The notes below the pieces were generated by a model that made no database searches, was not told where the DNA came from, and was given only the letters and a program-made list of their open reading frames with translations. Below are positions 1 through 10,475 of a stretch of 64,000 nucleotides of DNA, one piece after another (the stretch's first letter is position 1; the number at the start of each line of letters is the position of its first letter). The stretch is taken from assembly GCA_026874595.1 (NCBI GenBank), contig CM049317.1:18007382-18071381 (forward strand), given 5' to 3'. The translations under genes and the position numbers were made by a program. The DNA is from Sipunculus nudus (Eukaryota > Annelida > Sipuncula > Golfingiida > Sipunculidae).

Positions 1-1
1 C

Positions 2-1202
2 ACATCGGCAACGCCAACCAAACCAACTCATGACGTGTTCCGATACTCAGACGAACTAATACTGTCAGAAATGTTCAGAAAAATAGCCGAGGTCGATGAC
101 AAACAGTTCTTTAGACAGTTCTTGCAAAAGGTTCTTGGTATAACCATGGTCAGAACGAACAAAATTCTCTTCACGTGAGTAAAATATGATTGATTGTTAT
201 ATTTTCTTTGTGTTTAAGATTTGTGCAAATCTATTTTTTTACACGGTTATTTCTTATATTTTTATTTTCCCAAGCTCACGTTTTAAGAAAAGAAACTGAT
301 TTACATTATTTCAATAAAACTGTTTAATCGAGAACGCTATTTGCAAGGATGCAAGGATCTGAGATTCTTACTAATTTTTCAGAACCAAGAAATAGGATAT
401 GATTTCAATTGAATACAATTGAAAAATTGCATTGACGAGAATACAGTTGTGACTATCTTAGATTTCTTCCTTTAATACCCTAATCGTTGAATTTTATGTA
501 TTTCAAAGTATAATTTATATATTGGGTATTATTGATGTATTGTTAATCAACAACGCAATAACAGTCACACGGAAGGCATTGTCCTTAGAAAAATTACCAG
601 CTTAAACAACAGAGTATGTTTTTTCATAGTGACAAAGCTGTGCTACCGTTTTTAACACATTGCACGTCACAATCATTTGGTATAAGGTACAAAAAATTCA
701 CACACACGTTTACCTGTTGACATTAAGTTGCATATACGAAATCCCTTCATTACGTTGTTTCAAATTTACCCATCAGATATGATAAAGCTGAAGATATAGT
801 CAATAAAGCAAAAGAAGAATGGACGCAAGGTCATTCAAGGACACCACAAGAGCTTGTTATCCTGATAGAAAGAAAACAACTCGGAGGACACGAGTTGCTG
901 GACAGGTTAAAAGATGTTATACGAAAAGCTAGAGGATCTGTGGTAGGTTCAGGAGGGTTATACTAAACATAACATGTTCCTGCTACAACTACCTCATGCT
1001 CAAGCACTTCTCCGTTCCCTCACATGATTTTTCACTGCCTGGTCAGCTTCCTGAGTAAATGAAATATCGACTCAGCAATAAGGTCCTTAAAAGTACATGT
1101 TTATTTAGATGTTTTGGTTCATGCAAAATAAGACACAATTAAATCACCTTTTTCATCTTTAATATCTGTACAATTGAAAATTAATGTTGACGTGTTGGCC
1201 AG

Positions 1203-1252
<50 letters not shown>

Positions 1253-1337
1253 CGGTAGTGACTCCGATCCATTTTTTTATCATGCTTTGTTTAAAACGTT
1301 GACCGTTTTTACCTGCGTAAAAGAAACTGCATTTTCG

Positions 1338-1398
<61 letters not shown>

Positions 1399-1575
1399 AA
1401 ACAAAATATTATAGCCTTACCTTTTATCTTTACACAGCATCGAGTCAGAAGTGTAGCAACAAGCGCGCCGAGTCTCTATGACCGCTCACCCATAGGACGG
1501 CCAAGTATCAGGAACGGTCCAGTGGCGCCATCACGCGGACGACTCGCTATTTATGGAAAAGAGGAAATGGTTTAG
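2..1575 (+). CDS. Death-domain-like protein, 3' part (three exons, 5' end outside window)
   Basis: Three exons join in one open frame: 2-174, 777-942 and 1438-1575 (TAG). Splice sites are CAC|GTGAGT and CATCAG|AT for intron 1, and GTG|GTAGGT and TACACAG|CA for intron 2; the phases match at both junctions (2/1, then 0/0). Exon 1 encodes a helical stretch with FFRQFLQKVLGI. Exon 2 encodes KAEDIVNKAKEEW, RTPQELVILIE and GHELLDRLKDVI, a helix-W-helix pattern like Death-superfamily domains, which act in adaptor assembly in the cytosol. Exon 3 is a basic, proline- and serine-rich tail ending KEEMV. If intron 2 were retained, a TAA at 964-966 would end the protein nine residues after exon 2. The family is my inference from pattern; CARD or another helical bundle is possible. 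The gene lies just upstream of the lectin array. Confidence 0.55.
1205..1395. repeat. Two (TA)n microsatellites in intron 2 of the Death-like gene
   Basis: Pure TA runs at about 1205-1247 and 1338-1395 are separated by about 90 bases of ordinary sequence. They lie between the exon ending at 942 and the exon starting at 1438. Confidence 0.95.
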
Positions 1576-2215
1576 TTTTACGTGTCCACTCAGAGAGCAA
1601 ACAGTGATCTGTTAAATCGTTGAAGAATATTTTCCATGTCGCATACAAGAATAAGGAAACATAAGAAACATTGTTCAGAATACGTCACACATTGTCATAG
1701 GGATCTTTGAATCTTAACTTTAAAGCCCCCGGCATCTACACCATCATCTACATGCTTATGTTTATATTGGTAAGCAGAAGCACACTCGAGAGTTGTGGTT
1801 GACTCCTGCGAATATTTTGTATGTCTCAGTATTTGATACCCCAACACAATGTCATTTAATGTAAATAAATTTTATGAATAACTTCTCGAGTGTTGGTATC
1901 TATCATGTTATGCCTGTTATCTTTAAATAATGAAAGTATATCTGTATAAGTAACTACCTTGATTCTATCCTACGGTAACTTTAATTGCATATAAAGCAAC
2001 TTGAACGAACCATGGAAAATATTAAGCTCCCATTGTTATTCTTCATCTGCAAATAAATGAACTAAACGTGTACATATTTATGGTGTTGACAGACTTAAGA
2101 CCTGAATTAAATCCATAAACACTACCAAGCACAGGGATTATTTTTTAAAGATTTTTTAAATATAAAAGCCATTGGATCATTGGATGGTTTCAAATACCTC
2201 CTCTCTCTTCTACAG
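1576..2215. other. 3' flank of the Death-like gene, shared with other units
   Basis: From about 1548 (GCTATTTATGGAAAAGAGG) to about 2115 (GACCTGAATTAAAT) the sequence matches the stretches starting near 12048, 36960 and 51330. At about 2120 the match stops, because unit 1 carries about 900 bases absent from the other units. No gene is evident here apart from the 3' UTR of the upstream gene. Confidence 0.6.
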
Positions 2216-2308
2216 CATAAGCTTAAAGGGAACTATTCCGATAACCGACCTCGATGGGATATAAGAACTTTCCTTAACAGGAACTACCCTGAGTTCACTG
2301 ATATGTAC
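2216..2308 (+). CDS. Possible internal exon, 31 codons, unknown product
   Basis: A pyrimidine-rich tract and TACAG precede 2216, and TAC|GTAAGT follows 2308. The 93 bases are open in phase 0 at both ends (includes DNRPRWDIRTFLNRNYPEF). It lies in the unit-1-specific insertion 3' of the Death-like gene and could be an alternative 3' exon of that gene, since both have phase 0 junctions. A second open frame follows at about 2352-2550 (begins TDLEKVDEKLDLIVRR). No family is recognised, and this may be a gene fragment. Confidence 0.28.
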
Positions 2309-3060
2309 GTAAGTACATATATGTTGAGTAAACCAGGAATCGCATAACTGACTTAGAAAAGGTAGACGAAAAACTGGATTTAATTGTGAGAAGATCTGTC
2401 GTCAGTTTCAACTGTCGCAATGGAAAAGTATTGTCAGAAATGACGCCTACATGTGCACATCTTGAAATTTCCTTACGCCAGCAGCATGCCCATAATTCCG
2501 ACATGTGGCCTGTGAGCCCCGGGGTTTGGTGTAGAGTGAAACCTGTGTAATACGAACATTCGTGGGATGGTCAAAACTTAAATGACAGGCAGTCTTATTA
2601 GACAGTCTGTGGCATCCGGGGTTTTGGTGTATACGCAATATTAGCATGTCATGATTCGATAAATGCGCCGGGCTGGGACACGAAAGTACTTGGGGGACTG
2701 CGTGTGTCCGAATGTCTGCCTGACTAGAGTTTGATGGCAAGAGTACGTGTAAAAGGCGAATAACGCTTTCTTTGGACCACGCCTACACCAAAAAGAAGTT
2801 TGGTGGCAAGAGGACGTGTATAAGGCGAATAACGCTTTCTCTGGACCACGCCCAAATCCTTTATACCTTTTGGATTTCTCTGCCACCTGAATATCTCCAG
2901 AAAATAGATATCGACGCTAAGGTGGAACACTGTCGCATAACAAAACTGACACCATATCTGACGCCATTGTCATCCTTTATATCAAAGGAGGTCAATGTTT
3001 TATATATATTCGGTAAAAATTCTGATAATTTAAATTTTCAAGATCACGAAAAAGGTTTGT
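2309..3060. other. Unit-1-specific sequence without a clear gene
   Basis: This segment has no counterpart in the other units, which run directly from GACCTGAATTAAAT to the CCTGCTTTTGGTTTGCTAGA region. Open frames of 68-148 codons on both strands overlap each other and show no domain pattern. It contains a 69-bp direct duplication. Confidence 0.5.
2730..2852. repeat. 69-bp-period tandem duplication
   Basis: A roughly 54-base block at 2730-2783 (TTTGATGGCAAGAG through GGACCACGCC) recurs at 2799-2852 with a few substitutions. Confidence 0.85.
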
Positions 3061-3512
3061 TTTCCCCTTTAATGGACCCAGCCTATGGTTTCCTATATAA
3101 ATGCATTGATAGACATTCCCATCATATTCCTGGAAAGTCATCCCGCGGACACCACAAAGAAGGATGGTGCCCTCTTACGTCATGCAGTATGCGTGGGTAT
3201 GTCCGAGAAGTTAATTAATGAGAGAAGCTCTTTTGGTAAATATTTATAATTAGTTTAATTAAAATCAAATAGAGTTTCGGGTAGACATCACGGCGCCAAC
3301 AGTCTTGTGACCTCTGATCTCATTAAATATACATAGGTTTTTCTGTAAATCACCTCAGAACAACGACTACTTGGAACGGTTTCCGATTCTCTTTTGCTCT
3401 TCATATAAGACCACTTTATGATCCCGATGATGCTCCTAATTATGAGGTTATAATATATAAATACATATATGTATATATGTTAAAATGGTCTCCTAATTTC
3501 GATGTTTTAATA
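3061..3512. other. Conserved non-coding part of the unit
   Basis: This matches the segments near 12700-13050, 25460-25820, 37610-37970 and 51970-52320, including the TATATCAGACCACTTTAT-type stretch just before the microsatellite. No gene was seen. Confidence 0.6.

Positions 3513-3563
<51 letters not shown>
3513..3563. repeat. (TA)n microsatellite, 5' half
   Basis: A TA run that in other units passes directly into (GA)n. Here it is interrupted by about 155 bases containing a ribozyme-like motif. Confidence 0.9.
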
Positions 3564-3569
<6 letters not shown>

Positions 3570-3646
3570 AAAGGGGTTGGTTGCCATTCCAGATTCAAAG
3601 TGCTCGAAACATAAAAATAGAGCTGCTTTAATTTTCATGAAACTCA

Positions 3647-3695
3647 GTCACCTGATGAGTGCCACAGACTGAGCACGAAACGTGCGGGTAGTTAC
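3647..3695 (+). ncRNA. Hammerhead-ribozyme-like motif, type I with minimal stem III
   Basis: The catalytic box CTGATGA is at 3652-3658. Stem II is GTGC (3659-3662) pairing with GCAC (3673-3676) around a 10-base loop. The second box GAAA is at 3677-3680. A two-pair stem III (AC 3680-3681 with GT 3688-3689) leads to a GTA cleavage triplet (3688-3690). Stem I forms between 3647-3651 (GTCAC) and 3691-3695 (GTTAC) with one mismatch. Short stem III type I hammerheads are known from Penelope-like elements and animal retrozymes. The motif lies in about 155 bases inserted into a (TA)n tract. Cleavage is not shown, and the short stem I with a mismatch may mean a decayed copy. Confidence 0.6.
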
Positions 3696-3730
3696 AATTA
3701 TGCATTAATGTATTTATGAATTCATATATT

Positions 3731-3747
3731 TATATGTATATATATAT

Positions 3748-3825
<78 letters not shown>

Positions 3826-3842
3826 GGAGACAGAGAGACAGA
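3731..3842. repeat. (TA)n followed by (GA)n microsatellite
   Basis: TA dinucleotides pass into GA dinucleotides at about 3790. The same TA/GA junction recurs near 13112, 25880, 38012, 52395 and 61797. Confidence 0.95.
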
Positions 3843-4005
3843 GAAGTTCAATAGGCCCCCTTTTATGAGTTAGACTATAGACTTTAGAAGCAATCATACA
3901 AGGTTTTGATTTGATTTTGAAGGTTGTATCCCCGACAAAAACAAAACCTGATTTAAAATAAATCCGAAAGGTATTTCAAATGCAAATTGGACCCATAAAG
4001 TATAT

Positions 4006-4480
4006 TGTTACGGAACCTAATATAAACAGATCACGTATGCGTGATGAACACAAATTTTGTAATGGAGATAAAAACAAATCAGATTCTGTAACACTAGGCA
4101 GCGTGAAATGTCTAGGGGAATGAATAAAGAAGTCAGTGCTCTTTTGTTAACAAATAACTATAATTTATTCTTAAAACAACCCTAACATTACAATACACTA
4201 AATCAATACAATTATACAGTAAAAAAGCGGTATAGCAACAAGTCAATACAATCACAGAGAAAATAATGTATGTGCACAGTACCTGGATACCAACACCATC
4301 ACAACTATAAGTCTTTTAAATGTAAACTCTCGGACAGTCCAGTGGAAAGTTCTTGCAACAACCCAGAAAGTAAACTGAATTCCAAATGCATAAATCCAGC
4401 AGAAAGTCTTTGAAAATCTATAATTACCGCATTCGTCGGATAAGGTCCTGACACACGCTTCCGCTGGAATCTGCTCTGCT

Positions 4481-4543
<63 letters not shown>

Positions 4544-4694
4544 GCCCTTCCGATCTAAAACACAGTCCCTTTATATACCTTCACACCCCAAGCCGAGAAT
4601 TTTCTACTTCTCGAACAGTCTGTAAAAGCTTGCGCAATCACAGTAAACACGCGTTTCAGGAATTCTCCAGAAAGACATCGCCGTGCCTCTACAC
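4006..4694. mobile_element. Unit-1-specific insertion, possibly a solo LTR
   Basis: About 690 bases have no counterpart in units 2-6; the flanks match around 14235 and 15760. The segment begins TGTTACGGAACC, contains AATGAATAAAG at about 4120 and a (TC)n run at about 4482-4541, and has no coding frame. The TG start and size fit a solitary LTR, but the right end and a target duplication could not be fixed. It could instead be unrelated sequence retained only in unit 1. Confidence 0.3.
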
Positions 4695-5828
4695 ACTACA
4701 CAAGGTGAATATTGATATGAACTTCATTGATCTATTATCATTGATTATAAATGACTTTTATTTAAGGGGATTTTTGGTTAAATATCCATAACCAATCAAA
4801 CAGGGGCGAAATACTGCAGATATTTTACCTAAACATTTAATTTTATCAAAATGTTTGAGGTAGAAAGCACATTCATAGTACGTAAACACATCCAATAAAC
4901 CGGTCTAATTATCACCACTCATACTGTATTGGTTCCCTCAGCTTTGATTGTCAGAACACTTCCTTTCACTGCATATACATAAAAGTTAACAATATCATCT
5001 TGCATTAAGAAGTAGTGTAGGATATGGGTTTCTAATTAATCGTTAGGCATATGTGACTGTTCGTTAATGTCCTCAAAGGAATATAAAATTAACACTTTTA
5101 TGCCTCTGACAGTCTAATGTGCCATGAGCCCTTAATAACCCATTAGAATTTACCCACAGTCATTTCATGACATTTATTGAATCATGCAGGCAATTATTAA
5201 TTGAATCCCACAGAACTCAAAACCCGTTAAACGGACAGCTTTCCTGGACTGTAATGCTTAAAGGCATCCACCCAAAACATACACAGGCGAAAGTATGTAA
5301 ATGAATATATGGTGAGAAAGACATATCTGTGTAGGAAGGTGAGTTTACATATTATTTAAAAGAATATATTTCTTTTCTTTTACATTTTGGGTGACGTAAA
5401 TGAAATATTACATAGAATATTAATGTTGTGCTAATAAATTGATTTTATCGACGATTAGTCGTTTCATCCATATTCGATTAGGCGATTATGTATGCACATT
5501 CAAAGAACGATACAATATTCCTATTCTGTCAGAAAGATTAGAAAGACGGGGCACAAACAGTTAACACCATTAAACCAAAGAGTTTTAATAACAATTGTAT
5601 TTCCATGATTAAACCTTGTCCTTGAGGATTAAATATATGTCAGCAAAACGGCCAAACTCGACCTTTCAGCGTGATGTACAAGTTAGACTGGATTTACTCG
5701 GTCAATACTTAACATGTGGTATATAAAAAAATCGATTGATAATCGATCATCGGTCGTTTTTTATATGTCTAACATCGAACATCATTTTACTTACTATTCA
5801 CACCACCGCTAAGATACCTTTTCTCAAT
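4695..5828. other. Conserved 5' flank of lectin copy 1
   Basis: This aligns with the stretches before the other lectin first exons (for example 15765-16960), including CAGTCATTTCATGACATTTATTGAA and GAAAGACGGGGCACAAACAG. No coding potential was seen. The position just upstream of the gene makes it the likely promoter and enhancer DNA. Confidence 0.5.
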
Positions 5829-5888
5829 ACATAAAGCAGGAAGTAGGTTCTCAGATACACCTCAGATCAGCAGAAATGTAGGCAGATC
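5829..5888 (+). promoter_or_regulatory. Putative core promoter and start-stop uORF of lectin copy 1
   Basis: A TATA-like ATAAAG lies at 5831-5836. ATGTAG at 5876-5881 is a start codon followed directly by a stop, 13 nt before the lectin ATG. The uORF start has G at -3; the lectin start has A at -3 and G at +4. Both elements keep the same spacing in all six copies. The transcription start is not known. Confidence 0.45.
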
Positions 5889-8800
5889 ATGGCACGGTTG
5901 TCTCTCCTGATTTTTGTAGCACCAGGTATCAGTATTTTTCATATTTTATTTTCAAACAGTATACCTTTTAAATTTTTTTGTCATCCATCATATCTAAAAC
6001 CAAAATTGGTTCAAAATAAGCGAAATTTATCATGCAACATCTTGGTTTACATGTATTTAATATTTTCGTTTGTTTCTTTCTTTTATAAAATATGTAAATG
6101 AGATTTTAAATCCGCCGTATTTTATTCCTCATTCTTTGATTGCCAAAACTTATTTATTTAACAATTTATTTTATTCCTTCCTTGCTTCTTATACTCAGGA
6201 AGTTGACCAGACACAGACGATATATGGAATGATCGTAAACTGTATAATGTATTTAGAAAGTAGTGAATATTGAGAATGAAATATAATGAGCCATGCAAAT
6301 GTTAAATACATAATGATGCCATGAATCCTGCTGTGAATGATTCAGGCGGGGGAGGGGGGGGGCAGGGTTCACATGACGCCAAAAGGTGTAATTGGATACA
6401 TTCAAATGTGCATGTAAAGATTCGTTATAAACACAAGCTAATTTATGCTTCCAAGCTTCATGTGTAAAGGTATAGGAATATGAACTACGCATGTTAAAAT
6501 ATTGTGTGAACATTTATAGACTTGATTTGCATCTTATGCATCGGATCGGTGTTTCACACACAAGATATAGCAGAACTCGCAGACAACTGCCTTGGTCTGT
6601 CCAAATATGGTCAGAACAATACTAGCCTCGTTCCTGGTGTCTTCACAATCATAAGTCAGATTCTGGCACTGCGAAAAACATGTGGTAATTTACTATCATT
6701 TACTATCGCAAGGATTTACATCATAACATTAACCGATGAGAGATTAATTAATTAATTTATTAGTTAATGAATTACCCGAACTTTATTAATCTTTAATGCC
6801 CCTAAAAGGGCATGGTTCTACATTGAAAGCTGGATATAATCCTACCTTTTCATATAGACTTTGTGTTGATTTTTGGCTTACTCTGTAATGAACAGTAATT
6901 CATGTGAAGAAATGTTAAGAAATGTCTTTGTGATGGACGCTGATAGTAAACAAGCGCTTATGTTGACAAACGGAAAACATTAGATAAGTGAAGGTGGCTG
7001 GTTGTATATGCCCAGATGGTGAAAGGTCACTTGTTGCAACAGACCATTTACCAAACTCTGTTTTGTCTAACTTGCCGCCAGACGACCTTGCTGAATGTTT
7101 CTGAATTATTCTGGCGGGCATCATGTTACAAAGAGGTGGAGATAAACAAAGCAAATTGTCTGTAATCGGCGTTGTCTGGCCTATTTTTTTTATGAAAAAA
7201 GAGGGATTGTCTTCAGTTTATGGGCCCTAGATATCAGAAAAGATCCCTTTAAGTAGGAATTTAGAAAAGAATGGTTAGCGCAAAACAAGGTATGGCTCTC
7301 AGGCACCGCCCGCGTCAATTTTTACACCCCCCCCCCCCGCGTCAAAAATTTGTTTTTATTTTCATCTATCCAGAAGATAAAATAATACAATTTTTATAAG
7401 ATTTCTTTGTTATTTAGTGCTTTTACCTCTTTGGCAAAAAAAATCTGTTATTATCATACTTTTCCCGGATCATATGACATTTTTAATGAAACATAAAAAC
7501 AGGTAAAAAATGACGTAAAAAGTGCCGGTGAAACATACCTTTTATTGGCCTAATGTGGATTAACTTGTATGTTAATGTATACACGTTTATGAAACTAAAT
7601 TGTTTGTTGATATCAAAGAAGTGACCATTCGTGAAGACCATTTGTGAGAAGAAGCATGTTCTGATGTACTTCAGTATTTACAAATCATACACGAGGCCTG
7701 AGAATCTTGAATACTGATGATTCTACGTTGACACAAGCCTGATTGGATATAGCGTTAACAGTAATTCCTGTGTTATAATTCAGTTCTGCATTGTGATGGG
7801 GAATACAGCTATCTGTTCATACCAAAGAGCCCAAACCCTGGTAGCCATGCCTCATGCTACGCGTTTTATCCGGATGAATGGGTCATGTATGTCACGGCAA
7901 AGAAATTATGTGAATCGACATTAGGCCATGTTGGTGCCCTGGAAACAGAAGACGAGGATAACCATGTAAAGGCTATCATTAGAGAAAACGAGCTGTACGT
8001 GAGTGGTAGGTAATAACTGAGGATATCTCGGTCTCTGTATAGTCATCTGACGTGCGTTCACTGTATGCGTGTTAAAATATATTTGACTTTATAAACCATA
8101 TTTTGTTAAATGTGTTTTGTTCAATCAACATGTGTGGATTAGCTCCAAAAGATAACTGGCTATTTGCATTTTGTGTCTGTCATTTAATTTATGTGCCCCT
8201 CTTTATTAAAAGATGTTTGAAATATTAAATGTTTATCTTATGTCAGTGCAAAATGGCATTGTCTTTGCTTATGGTTATGCTGCCCTTACACTCATTCCTC
8301 TCTTAATGTGTTCAGGCAGTCATAACTGTACTTTCGTTTTTTTCCCCTTCATTCACACCTCCTTTTTATCTTACATTTTAACAAAGCTTGAAGCTGATAA
8401 GTTCTTATATATTGTTGGTCGAACTATTTGATAAATTCTGAGATAACTAGCTTCACATCACCGGGATAACCATGCCTACCAGTTTAAAGTATAATCCTTT
8501 TCATTCAGGTCATTCAGGTATTATATTTTAATCTTCCATAGCAAATTTGACCGATATCACATTTTCATAATGTTGGTCTTGTTTTGCCAACAGTACCTGT
8601 AGTCTTGTATTGCAGGTCTCTTTTCCCCAGCTTGTCAGGGGATACCAAAGTTACCTTTTACGCCTGACTGGCATTTTCCTTTGTATTTACCTTAAAACGG
8701 TGTACAGTTTAAACGGTATACAGAGATAGTAACGCTCCTCCAGCAGCCATGATACACTACAGATGTCCTAGATCTCTTTTCGTGTAACCGCTGCATTGGT

Positions 8801-9334
8801 TCTCTGGGTCTGAACACTAGGGTACGCAGAGAGCAAATATTTGTAATCGGACAAATGGGAGCGTGGTATCGCATTGTGCATTCAGCTCCATTTTTTAATA
8901 ATTTCAACCCCGCTGTCGTTTGTCTGATCACACCGTTTCTGGCACAAGGCCTGGATAAAACAAACGAGAATTGGTTTCCAACGAGCGGGTGTCGCATATT
9001 CAGAATTTGGAGTTGAATGTACTATTTGTGTATTGGAAATATATCAATATTTTTCATGTATTGCCGGTATCAGAATGTCAACAGTTTCACAGGTCTCACG
9101 CCAACATGGTGCGGCTACTGGATGTGTGGTAGCGACAGCTTTGAAGAATCACGCTGGATTTGGGAACACACTAACCTTCCATTTAATTATACAAACTGGG
9201 TGCCTGGTGAACCAGTAAACATTGCGCTAAACGAGGACGGCGTAGTAATATCAATGCAGGACTTAAAATGGGTAGACGTAAAAAAGACCAGTCCATTTGC
9301 AGTGTTCTGTGAGAAACAGCCTGTGTGCCAGTAG
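5889..9334 (+). CDS. Secreted C-type lectin-like protein, copy 1 (four exons, intact)
   Basis: Exons are 5889-5925, 6520-6684, 7784-7998 and 9074-9334, encoding 225 residues. Residues 1 to about 26 are a hydrophobic secretion signal (MARLSLLIFVAP...). Residues about 27-67 form a short helical linker with an NNT glycosylation site. Residues about 70-220 are a C-type lectin-like fold: C71, C92, C110 in AKKLC, WIWE at 167-170, NW at 180-181, GEP at 184-186, C218 in VFCEK. The C110-C218 pair is kept. The usual second pair is absent (G195 where EDC is expected, K209/K210 for the other), and EPN and WND read EPV and WVD, so calcium-dependent sugar binding is doubtful. C152, C157 and C224 may form other bonds. 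A second phase-compatible splice pair exists (8009 with 9085). A role in extracellular recognition is inferred. Confidence 0.8.
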
Positions 9335-9942
9335 CTTTTAAGAAATACCGGAATAGTGATATGGATACTAATACGTTATAGCGTAATCAAATTAATCAAA
9401 TTAATAACATATACAATGTATGTTGTTTCGATATCCTAAGATAGTTAATCAGTGTACCTGCATTGTACTACTAAATTATTTCATGATACAAATACAAACA
9501 GGGAACATTGCAAGGCACAATTGTTGTAATTAAATATGTTTATGTTGTTCTTGTATCATACTTTGCTAAAGCACTTTTTTCTTCGAAATCTAAATAATCT
9601 GGGACATATTTCCATAGTAGAAATAACGGTTCACGTATTTCTAGATCATACAAATATCATTATGTTAACGCCGGTCGATCACATACTGTGCTACAGTACA
9701 TAACTAAACAATGTACCCCGTGATATGACCAATGCTCCTTAATTCTAGAAGAAAAAGTCTTTTTACGGCCCGTTGGTTGTTCACGTAGTCAATCCACAAT
9801 GCCGTAGATCTTCATAAATATGTTAGAAACAAACGCTATATCCAGTGCAACTTCTGTGATATTTACTTTGAGAAACAGAAGACCATCAAGCAATTTATGC
9901 TGGTTATATGTTGTAAATTGTCAGGTACTCCCGAACCTTAAA
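9335..9942. other. 3' flank of lectin copy 1
   Basis: This is the likely 3' UTR and flank, conserved at 21343-21940 and partly at 60080-60560. No further gene was seen. Confidence 0.5.
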
Positions 9943-9946
9943 TATA

Positions 9947-10028
<82 letters not shown>
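9943..10028. repeat. (TA)n microsatellite
   Basis: A TA run with a few CATA and TTTATA interruptions. It marks the right edge of unit 1, where unrelated mobile-element pieces begin. Confidence 0.95.
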
Positions 10029-10032
<4 letters not shown>

Positions 10033-10173
10033 ATTAGCGAAACAGCGTTCATGCCGTATTTCTTTATATTATCTTTAGCCCCTTCAGACACACAAATGCA
10101 TGTGGAGCAAATGTTAAGATATTCTCGGGAAACCGTGTGGTTTTTAGGCATCATATTTAAAGGCTAAAAATAA

Positions 10174-10475
10174 AGCATCAACATCACATTGCATTCACGT
10201 TTTATTATTTTTGTAAGTCGTAAAGGATCGCCTCCTCGGCAGAAATTGCCTATCACGCCAATGATTCTTCGAGACATTAAAAACAGGTTAAATCTGCGAG
10301 ACTCTTTCCAGGCAACGTTTTGGACAGTGTGTATAGTTGCCTTTCTAACCTTCTGTAGAAAATCTACATTATTGCTCAAAAGCCCTAATAAATTTGACCC
10401 GTCTTCTGATTTGACCTCGTGTGATCTCTCTCGTGTGGACGGCGGTCTTGTTCTTAACGTTAAGAGAACAAAAAC
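10174..10475 (+). pseudogene. Tyrosine recombinase fragment (DIRS/Ngaro/Crypton type)
   Basis: An open frame encodes PPRQKLPITPMILRDIKNRL, then a segment ending AFLTFCRKSTLL, then FDPSSDLTSCDL and LVLNVKRTKT. The RKS after a hydrophobic helix matches the first catalytic arginine region of eukaryotic tyrosine recombinases, and the final KRTKT fits the strand that follows. Only the N-terminal part of the catalytic domain is present; the distal H-x-x-R and tyrosine are missing. At about 10476 it joins a Penelope-like element in the opposite orientation, so it is a truncated relic. The exact superfamily cannot be decided from this piece. Confidence 0.6.

Noticed and set aside
1287-1481. Open frame of repeated tyrosine-isoleucine
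   Set aside because: It is translation of a (TA)n microsatellite; the same applies to frames near 9820, 9921, 13018, 33101, 37926, 47490 and 61635.
2447-2930. Several overlapping minus-strand frames of 68-97 codons
   Set aside because: They overlap in different frames over a 69-bp duplication and show no domain or splice support.
3643-3673. 7-bp inverted repeat CTCAGTC/GACTGAG as a simple terminator hairpin
   Set aside because: It overlaps the hammerhead-like boxes; the ribozyme-like fold explains more conserved positions. It could be a competing fold.
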